Positions 1 to 4,383 of a stretch of DNA of 5,125 nt are shown in pieces (the stretch's first letter is position 1; each line of letters begins with the position of its first letter). This stretch comes from Bacteroidota bacterium. GTDB taxonomy: Bacteria > Bacteroidota > Bacteroidia > Bacteroidales > GCA-2748055. The notes beneath the pieces were generated by a model, which did not search any database, was not told the origin of the DNA, and saw only the letters and a program-made list of their open reading frames with translations. The stretch is from assembly GCA_024244665.1 (NCBI GenBank), contig JAAEOI010000248.1, forward strand, positions 1 through 5,125, in the 5' to 3' direction. Made by a program: the position numbers and the translations under genes.

Positions 1-185
1 ATCCCCTCCCCGGCCAGGCGGTCAATATGGGGAGTTTGGATGGGAATGCTCTCATCATAACAGCTCAGCGAATTCAGTCGCTGGTCGTCGGTCAGCATCA
101 CAATGATGTTGGGCGCTTCTGTTGTTTTTGTGCAGGCCGAAATCAACATGCCTGCAATAGCAAATAATGGGATTAGTTTTTTCAT
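1..185 (-). CDS. Sulfatase B, N-terminal part (predicted lipoprotein; runs off the window)
   Basis: This is the start of a type I (formylglycine-dependent) sulfatase, which hydrolyses sulfate esters on glycans. 61 complete codons are visible. The ATG at 185-183 is followed by a lipoprotein signal peptide (MKKLIPLFAIAGMLISAC) with lipobox I15-S16-A17-C18, so the protein is probably anchored to a membrane through Cys18. The mature part opens with PNIIVMLTDDQR (residues 25-36), the first beta strand of the alkaline-phosphatase-like fold; D33 and D34 are the usual calcium ligands. It continues with TPHIDRLAGEG (51-61), another typical sulfatase segment. The CxPSR-type active-site motif lies beyond the window, so activity cannot be judged. 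The gene starts 27 bp after the stop of the preceding chimeric ORF, so co-transcription is likely. I see no Shine-Dalgarno sequence, as is usual in Bacteroidota. The sulfatase family is firm; the substrate is unknown. Confidence 0.88.
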   Translation of the reverse strand, partial: MKKLIPLFAIAGMLISACTKTTEAPNIIVMLTDDQRLNSLSCYDESIPIQTPHIDRLAGEG

Positions 186-212
186 TTATTTAATAATTAT
201 ATATTCTAAAAC

Positions 213-341
213 CTACTTTCCCCGGGCCTGTATATAAGGTGGGAAATCAAAAGCATCTGTCAACCTTGGATCATTGGTGTTTTCCAGTACCTGCATTAAC
301 AGTTTTGAAAGTTTTGCCTTCTCTTTAGCATATTTCTTAAA
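213..341 (-). pseudogene. Displaced C-terminal tail of sulfatase A
   Basis: The last 42 codons of the chimeric ORF (including the microhomology at the junction) plus its stop encode a typical type I sulfatase C-terminus: KKY, a lysine-rich amphipathic helix, NTNDPRLTD, then DFPPYIQARGK. Sulfatases commonly have about 19 residues between the aromatic of the GDxxY motif and the DPR motif, and here Y341 and DPR are separated by exactly 19. Truncated sulfatase A ends in AGDKKY, so joining the two at KKY restores frame, spacing and a natural end. A hand count gives 50 G+C of 127 bases (39%) for 213-339, close to sulfatase A (101 of 240, 42%, at 4441-4680) and far from the adjoining GH120-type part (138 of 240, 57.5%, at 361-600). 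Lysine-rich tails are AT-rich by nature, so composition is only supporting evidence. An alternative is the tail of a third, otherwise deleted sulfatase. Confidence 0.72.
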
Positions 342-1352
342 ATCAGCCCAGATGATGGTCGAATCCCCTTCCACCTCGGCAAACCAGTAAGAGGGCTGCG
401 GTCCCGCCGTCTTTTTTTCTCTGGGCCTGGACCTGAAAACAAGCGTGATGTCCTGACTCCCGGACAAGGGTCTGGCCAGGTTTGCATGGAAGGGCTGAAA
501 GCTGGTCCACTCCGTGGTAAATCCCACATCAAATGTCCCCAGAAGCTCCCCGTCGGCATCTCCCATATGGATATCCACCAGGCCCCCTTCAACAGGAGAG
601 GCAGCCTGGATGAACATGTACATTGATTCTTCCCCGAAGTCTATCGAATAACTCAGAGTAGCTCCATCCTGCAGTCTTCCCACACAGCTGAGCCCATCCC
701 TAAGGTTCATGGTTTCCAATCCCTTGCTTGCCCTCAGAAAACCGGAAGCCTTACGGCTGCTGCCACTTTTGTCTCCCGGTGTTATCTCCCTCAGGTTCAT
801 CAGCTCGGAAATATCGTCCACTGCTTCCCCGTCAGACTCAGATTTCAACACCAGGTCCTTTCTTGCGGCTTCCTTCAGCCAATGCCCGTTCAGGTAAACA
901 GCGCCCGTATGGTAGGGACCCTTTGCACTGTACCAATTGCCTTGCAGCAGATCACTGTATGGATTGAAATTCCCAAAGAAGGTGTTGGGCAATTTCAATT
1001 CCCAGGTATCTTGCTCCACCTTTTTCCAGCCCCTGACCTGCTCAGAGCCCTTTATGACGACTGTCTCACCAGAAGCCGCCATATAAACAATCCGCATGTC
1101 TTCCGAGCTTCCTCCCCGGGGCGGGTTGATCCATTCCCGGTATACGCCCTCATGCACCATAATGGTATCTCCGGGAAGCGCTTTTTGAGCGGCTGCGGAT
1201 ATGGACCGATAAGCTTTTGCCCCGTAGGAATCTTCTCCCGATACAGCAACGTGGTGGGTATGCTGTGCATTTAATCCTGTCAGGCTTAAAGTGCCCAGAA
1301 AAATGCAGCTTATGATCGTAATGGTTTTACTCTTACAATAATGCATCAGCAT
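213..1352 (-). CDS. Chimeric ORF: secreted GH120-type beta-helix N-terminus with CBM6-like module, fused to a sulfatase C-terminal tail
   Basis: The 379-residue product begins with a signal peptide (about 1-29, cleavage after LNA). Residues 34-140 look like the start of a right-handed beta-helix glycosidase of the GH120 (XylC beta-xylosidase) type: PGDTIMVHEGVYREW (60-74), VVIKGSEQVRGW (98-109) and PNTFFGNFNPY (122-132). Residues about 185-308 resemble a CBM6-type carbohydrate-binding module. The GH120-like part resumes at SYWFAEVEGDSTIIWADF (321-338), where family members normally continue with YANFxGADPNxE and the long helix. Here residues 339-379 instead read as a sulfatase C-terminus (KAKLSKLLMQVLENTNDPRL, then a short aromatic end). 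GH120 catalytic residues lie much later in the helix, so this product should lack them. It starts 13 bp after the fucosidase stop, so the two were probably co-transcribed. Calling it GH120 rather than another beta-helix family rests on remembered motifs. It could be an expressed binding protein or a dead fragment. Confidence 0.8.
   Translation of the reverse strand: MLMHYCKSKTITIISCIFLGTLSLTGLNAQHTHHVAVSGEDSYGAKAYRSISAAAQKALPGDTIMVHEGVYREWINPPRGGSSEDMRIVYMAASGETVVIKGSEQVRGWKKVEQDTWELKLPNTFFGNFNPYSDLLQGNWYSAKGPYHTGAVYLNGHWLKEAARKDLVLKSESDGEAVDDISELMNLREITPGDKSGSSRKASGFLRASKGLETMNLRDGLSCVGRLQDGATLSYSIDFGEESMYMFIQAASPVEGGLVDIHMGDADGELLGTFDVGFTTEWTSFQPFHANLARPLSGSQDITLVFRSRPREKKTAGPQPSYWFAEVEGDSTIIWADFKKYAKEKAKLSKLLMQVLENTNDPRLTDAFDFPPYIQARGK
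331..339. repeat. Direct repeat, low-coordinate copy (candidate target-site duplication)
   Basis: TATTTCTTA here is identical to 4384-4392. The first five bases (TATTT) are the likely duplicated target. The next four (CTTA) can be read as the element end at this side and as host sequence at the other. It lies exactly where the GH120-type protein turns into the sulfatase tail. Five base pairs fits IS1380-family elements such as ISEcp1. Plain microhomology is the alternative. Confidence 0.5.
336..345 (+). repeat. Candidate surrogate right end (IRR2-like) inside the GH120-type gene
   Basis: CTTAAAATCA, reading towards higher coordinates, matches the first bases of the IS end at 4383 (CTTAAAAATC on the minus strand) if one A is skipped. 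It directly follows the TATTT repeat. Similarity stops after about nine bases, as would be expected of a fortuitous end used in one-ended transposition. The site is AT-rich, so chance similarity is possible. Confidence 0.35.
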
Positions 1353-1365
1353 GTTTTACCTTTGC

Positions 1366-2730
1366 TCAGTATTCTGTTTCAAGAACAATAATCGAGTCGA
1401 TCTCATCTCTATTCTCCGTCGGCAGATCGATTTTCATACCCTTGCGGCTCTGCCTCACTCTGACCTTCTCAACATTCAGCCCGCAGTAGCTGGTGATCTT
1501 TCTATCCAGGGGCGGAAGCAAAAGAGAGGTCCCGTCTTCCGGCCATTCCAGCACATGTACATAAACCTTATTGCCTTTAAAAGTCATACCTCCCCAGCTC
1601 CCGTTGGGAATTGGCCCACCACGAGTTCCATATATGCTTTCACCATTCTTATCCAGCCATTTACCTATATCTTTAAGTAGGGATATCTGTTCAGGGGGGA
1701 ATTCTCCTGATGGCATGGGGCCCACATTTAAAAGCAAATTCCCATCTCCCGTAACAGTCTGAACCAGGTTACGAATGGTCTGCTTAAATGAAAAAGTCTT
1801 ACAATCGGGCCGGAAGGACCATCCACCACCACCGGTTGTTTCCACATCACAATGGTTCATGGTCATACAGGATTCCCAGGCCCTGTCAGTCTGGAATTGA
1901 CCTATATATTGTTCCGGTGTATCGAAGTCGCCCAGCACCATTTTTTTCATTTCCGGATCGGCTGGCTCATATTTCTTCCCTTCTTCCCTGGTAATAAACC
2001 TGGCTGCCCGGTTATTGACAAGAAGGTCCTTCCCCTGCAGTTCATACATCATGGCAAAAAGATTAGGGATCGTATAGTCGTCCCAGCTTCCCGCCGTATG
2101 ATCGAACCACATGATATCCACCACTCCATAATTGGTCAGCAGTTCCCGCACCTGTTCCTGGTAGAATTCATTGTATTTCCTGTTATCACCCACGTGATAA
2201 TCCGGATGGGACCAGTCGCGGGTGGAATAGTACCACCCCAGTTTCAGCCCGTGCTTGTGGGCCGCATCGGCTAGTTCTTTGCAAATGTCGCGTTTAAAGG
2301 GGGTGTTGGCAATATTGTAATCGCGCAGTTTCGTGTGAAACATGGAAAAACCATCATGATGTTTTGAGGTAAATACCACATATTTAAAACCCGCCTCCTT
2401 TGCAAGCCGCATCCAGTCATCTGCATTGAATTTCACCGGATTAAAGCTATTGTAAAGCTGGTCGTAGCATTCATCGGGCAATAATCTCAGAGATCCCTGA
2501 AGATCGAAAGGGTGACTCTCTCTTGCCCAGCCGATCTCCACCCCTGCAACGCTGGACGGCCCCCAGTGAATGAACAGTCCCAGGCCGGCATTTCTGAACC
2601 ATTCCAGTTTAGGATCGTCGTCATAAACAGGCCGGATCTCATTATCAGGCCTTGCAGGCTGTGCATCGATAAAGTTCACCTGCATGAAGAAGAAAATAAC
2701 AGGGATCAACAATTTTTTCATGGATTTCAT
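1366..2730 (-). CDS. Secreted alpha-L-fucosidase, glycoside hydrolase family 29
   Basis: A complete GH29 enzyme of 454 residues, normal for the family, which releases L-fucose from glycans with retention of configuration. The signal peptide spans about 1-23 (MKSMKKLLIP..., ending IDA before Q24), so the enzyme should act in the periplasm or outside the cell. The (beta/alpha)8 catalytic domain covers about 35-365. Visible hallmarks are WFRNAGLGLFIHWGPSS (44-60), SKHHDGFSMF (122-131), WYYSTRDW (166-173), VDIMWFDH (204-211) with D210 as the expected nucleophile, GDFDTPEQY (267-275), and LLLNVGPMPSGEFP (332-345). The acid/base glutamate varies in this family; E273 and E286 are candidates. The C-terminal 80 or so residues should form the usual beta-sandwich. 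ATG at 2730 is taken as the start; the in-frame ATG at codon 4 would also leave a good signal peptide. No Shine-Dalgarno is visible. The gene lies between the IS and the chimeric ORF and looks intact. Confidence 0.95.
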   Translation of the reverse strand: MKSMKKLLIPVIFFFMQVNFIDAQPARPDNEIRPVYDDDPKLEWFRNAGLGLFIHWGPSSVAGVEIGWARESHPFDLQGSLRLLPDECYDQLYNSFNPVKFNADDWMRLAKEAGFKYVVFTSKHHDGFSMFHTKLRDYNIANTPFKRDICKELADAAHKHGLKLGWYYSTRDWSHPDYHVGDNRKYNEFYQEQVRELLTNYGVVDIMWFDHTAGSWDDYTIPNLFAMMYELQGKDLLVNNRAARFITREEGKKYEPADPEMKKMVLGDFDTPEQYIGQFQTDRAWESCMTMNHCDVETTGGGGWSFRPDCKTFSFKQTIRNLVQTVTGDGNLLLNVGPMPSGEFPPEQISLLKDIGKWLDKNGESIYGTRGGPIPNGSWGGMTFKGNKVYVHVLEWPEDGTSLLLPPLDRKITSYCGLNVEKVRVRQSRKGMKIDLPTENRDEIDSIIVLETEY

Positions 2731-2746
2731 CAGCTTTTTTTTTGAA

Positions 2747-2760
2747 CTTAAATATCCAAA
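2747..2760 (+). repeat. Candidate IS terminal inverted repeat, transposase-distal end
   Basis: CTTAAATATCCAAA matches the reverse complement of 4370-4383 at 12 of 14 positions, and similarity fades beyond that. It lies 16 bp upstream of the fucosidase start codon at 2730, so the fucosidase leader would be at the very edge of the IS. Any promoter for that gene would then have to lie largely inside the element. Confidence 0.45.
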
Positions 2761-2867
2761 TTGAATTTTTTAAACGGGGATTAACCCGGCATATGAACAA
2801 AGGTCATTCAATTGCGGCCAATTTGGTTTAACTCCCCAGCTTGAATGATCTTTATGCCCCTGCTCAT

Positions 2868-2883
2868 TGGGGAATATTCCCCA
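2868..2883. repeat. 16-bp perfect palindrome
   Basis: TGGGGAATATTCCCCA equals its own reverse complement. It could be a protein-binding site or part of a hairpin in the IS 3' region. Nearby CCCC at 2857-2860 and 2834-2837 allow alternative pairings. Function unknown. Confidence 0.6.
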
Positions 2884-2902
2884 CTTTTCCCTGTTTTTTG
2901 AG

Positions 2903-2947
2903 CTAATGGAAGGTACCTCTCCCATACACTCTCGTGTCGGTTCTCAT
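2903..2947 (-). CDS. Possible 14-codon ORF with strong Shine-Dalgarno (function unknown)
   Basis: ATG at 2947-2945 opens MRTDTRVYGRGTFH and then TAG. It is preceded by AAAGGAGG with GGAGG at 2957-2953, five bases before the ATG. Such a strong ribosome site is notable because the other starts in the window have none, in keeping with Bacteroidota. The ORF begins 21 bp after the transposase stop. It is too short to identify and contains the ACAC-GAGA-GTGT hairpin in its coding strand, so the stretch may be structural RNA or a fragment of another element rather than a gene. Confidence 0.2.
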   Translation of the reverse strand: MRTDTRVYGRGTFH

Positions 2948-2968
2948 ATTTTCCTCCTTTCTATGTTA

Positions 2969-4285
2969 CTACGCCGCTTCGATGAGCCTGTCAAGCTCTT
3001 CCCAAGCGTCTTTATAAAAATGGTGTTCATACATTTTCAACTCAATTTGATGCCCGCTTCTGGTTATCTTTGCGGGCACTGAAATAAACCAATCGATAAA
3101 GCTCCGGTGTTCTTGCTTTTTGTACTTGTCTTTCTTCTGACGCATCATCACCGATATGTTGTATGCAAATACGCTTAATTGCCATAGTATGTCATTTGCC
3201 CAGAAGTCATCGGTCAGCGTGTTGCCTGCCATCGTGTGCCCTTTTACCTGCTCAATCCATGTCTCGCTGGTAGAACGCTGCTTGTACAACTCATGCAACT
3301 CAATGGCATCCACATCATAACTGCTGACATAGCATACATACTGATAAACCGGCACTATTTTCATCTCCCCCAGATAGGATACTTCAACATATTCCTTAAC
3401 TGACCGCATTGCTTTCAGTGTTCTGGAACGTTGCCAGGATTTTGCCTGGAAACTGAACTCACATATGGCAACATCTGTGGCATCTTTAACATCAGTCCAA
3501 TTCTGTGACTGTAATAATTTCTCAAGGTTTTTGAGTTTCACTTTGACCAGATAATCCCAGGAATAAGACTCCAGCAAGTCAAATAGATTCCCTGAGAAGA
3601 ACCCACTATCTGCCCTGAAGAACACTTTCCTGACATTCCTGGGAAGACTGGATTGTACTTCCTTTAAGAACTCAATAACACCATTGGCTGTATACGCTGA
3701 TCCCGTCCTGAACCAGGTGTGGTAAAGCAGCTTCATCTCGCTTACGAAAACCAGCAGTGGGTGATAGCTTCTGGCTCCTTTCTTAGTAGTGTTAAATCCT
3801 TTCTCTGCACCTTCCTGGTTACCACAAACAGATTTGACGGTGGAATCAGCATCCAGTGTAATGCTTGCCAATCCGCTTTCACGCAACCACCGCGCATTTT
3901 TCGACAACAATAACATTTGTAGTTTGCGTGCACCGCTTTGTCCCAAGTTCTTCAACGTTGCGGATATGGCGTTCTCATTTATTGCCTTATCCAGCTTCAG
4001 CAATGCTTTGACCAATCCGTCCCCACTAAAGACAGCGATCCTGTAAATCCGGTTTATCCCGCTGATTGAAGCCAGGGTAATGGCCATCAATACCTGGTTG
4101 ACACCAAACTTGGTGGCATTGTGCCACACGGTGGGAAAGGAGGTGCCAATGGATTTCACTATGTGCTGGCGATTCATATATTTTGCCACGGTATTAAGAC
4201 CGGAATATTTTGTGATGTTACTGCCTGTAAATGAGCACTTAACAATTTTAGATTGGTTCTTTAACTTTTCCTTCGTATTTTTCAT
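2969..4285 (-). CDS. IS1380-family transposase (DDE)
   Basis: A 438-residue DDE transposase that should cut and join the ends of its own IS. IS1380-type landmarks occur in order: LDADSTV (144-150), followed by GNQEGAEKGFNTTKKG (155-170) and SYHPLLVF (173-180); then FFRADSGFF (222-230) with D226; then the Y(2)R(3)E(6)K signature as Y334, R337, E341, K348; then FWANDILWQLSVFAYNI (361-377). D145 or D147, D226 and E341 are the probable catalytic triad. Length and motifs look complete and there is no frameshift, so the enzyme may be active. The ATG at 4285-4283 is the first in frame and has no Shine-Dalgarno. Hand-counted G+C is about 44% at 3541-3660, below the fucosidase (50% at 1801-2040) and the GH120-type gene. 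The coding direction matches all other genes, so transcripts could run on into the fucosidase. Confidence 0.92.
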   Translation of the reverse strand: MKNTKEKLKNQSKIVKCSFTGSNITKYSGLNTVAKYMNRQHIVKSIGTSFPTVWHNATKFGVNQVLMAITLASISGINRIYRIAVFSGDGLVKALLKLDKAINENAISATLKNLGQSGARKLQMLLLSKNARWLRESGLASITLDADSTVKSVCGNQEGAEKGFNTTKKGARSYHPLLVFVSEMKLLYHTWFRTGSAYTANGVIEFLKEVQSSLPRNVRKVFFRADSGFFSGNLFDLLESYSWDYLVKVKLKNLEKLLQSQNWTDVKDATDVAICEFSFQAKSWQRSRTLKAMRSVKEYVEVSYLGEMKIVPVYQYVCYVSSYDVDAIELHELYKQRSTSETWIEQVKGHTMAGNTLTDDFWANDILWQLSVFAYNISVMMRQKKDKYKKQEHRSFIDWFISVPAKITRSGHQIELKMYEHHFYKDAWEELDRLIEAA

Positions 4286-4289
4286 CTAG

Positions 4290-4357
4290 AAAGTGATGTT
4301 TTTTTGCTAGTATTTATTGCTTCAACACTTTGAATATAAGCAAAATACATCACTTTT
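4290..4357. repeat. Subterminal inverted repeat spanning the transposase leader
   Basis: The arm AAAGTGATGTTTTTTTGC at 4290-4307 pairs with GCAAAATACATCACTTT at 4340-4356, leaving one bulge and one mismatch around a 32-base loop. It lies between the IS end and the transposase start, ending five bases before the ATG at 4285. In RNA coming from sulfatase A it would fold into a long hairpin hiding the transposase start, a known way for insertion sequences to prevent activation by outside transcription. It could also be a transposase-binding site. Confidence 0.6.
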
Positions 4358-4369
4358 TATAGTTTTTAT

Positions 4370-4383
4370 TTTAGATTTTTAAG
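4370..4383 (-). repeat. IS terminal inverted repeat, transposase-proximal end
   Basis: Read inward on the minus strand this is CTTAAAAATCTAAA. Its outer edge coincides with the point where sulfatase A stops resembling its family. It encodes the three foreign residues (LKI) and supplies the TAA stop at 4373-4371 that now ends sulfatase A. Confidence 0.5.

Larger units (their letters stand above)
2748..2968 (-). other. Non-coding stretch between transposase and fucosidase, rich in dyad symmetry
   Basis: No gene of normal size is visible here. The stretch contains a 16-bp perfect palindrome TGGGGAATATTCCCCA (2868-2883) and CCCC at 2857-2860 that could compete for pairing with its GGGG. It also has an 11-bp inverted repeat with one mismatch (2801-2811 against 2841-2851) enclosing AATTG-CGGC-CAATT (2810-2823). 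A short hairpin ACAC-TCTC-GTGT (2926-2937) reads ACAC-GAGA-GTGT on the minus strand. Any of these could slow or end transcription leaving the transposase gene, but none is followed by a clear U-tract on the minus-strand RNA. I could not find a convincing Bacteroidota promoter (TTTG and TAnnTTTG boxes) for the fucosidase. Confidence 0.5.
336..4383 (-). mobile_element. Candidate IS1380-type one-ended transposition unit carrying GH29 and a truncated GH120-type gene
   Basis: About 4.05 kb separates the two halves of sulfatase A. The unit holds an IS1380-family transposase, a complete GH29 fucosidase and the first part of a GH120-type gene. Both outer edges abut TATTT. The outer ends are inverted and similar: CTTAAAATC reading in from 336, and CTTAAAAATC reading in on the minus strand from 4383, which is nine matches with one gap. 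IS1380-family ISEcp1 is known to mobilise DNA next to its right end by using a poorly matched distant sequence as a substitute end. That would explain why the GH120-type gene is cut at an arbitrary internal point. The ends start with CT rather than the CC usual for this family, and the match at 336 is short. The separated sulfatase halves are better supported than the transposition mechanism. Confidence 0.5.
2747..4383 (-). mobile_element. IS1380-family insertion sequence, about 1.64 kb
   Basis: The core is a 438-codon IS1380-type transposase. The right edge is fixed independently: sulfatase A coding sequence stops matching its family immediately inside 4384. Reading in from there on the minus strand gives CTTAAAAATCTAAA. 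The best inverted counterpart beyond the transposase stop is CTTAAATATCCAAA at 2747-2760, matching 12 of 14 bases. The resulting length of 1637 bp is normal for the family (roughly 1.5-2 kb). The flanks are not a duplication of each other (TTGAA before 2747, TATTT after 4383). This suggests the element did not insert here as a simple IS, in line with the larger unit proposed at 336-4383. The left boundary is tentative: these ends start CT, while the family usually starts CC. Confidence 0.6.

Noticed and set aside
882..1274. Plus-strand ORF of 130 codons
   Set aside because: It lies opposite the well-supported signal peptide and GH120-like region, has no recognisable motifs, and is a shadow of the GC-rich gene.
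1852..2274. Plus-strand ORF of 140 codons
   Set aside because: It is fully antisense to the catalytic core of the GH29 gene and resembles no known family.
2868..2883. Rho-independent terminator for the transposase
   Set aside because: The palindrome has no loop and no U-run follows in the minus-strand transcript; the T-run at 2894-2899 would serve only plus-strand transcription, where there is no gene.
2903..2947. Group II intron domain V remnant
   Set aside because: The GAGA-loop hairpin and GGGAGAGG are suggestive, but the closing strand of a domain V stem (a CGGTTC-like partner) and the AGC triad are not present. I kept it only as a weak finding.
2867..3082. Plus-strand ORF of 71 codons across the transposase 3' end
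   Set aside because: Half of it is antisense to the transposase C-terminus and the rest runs through the palindrome; no family features.
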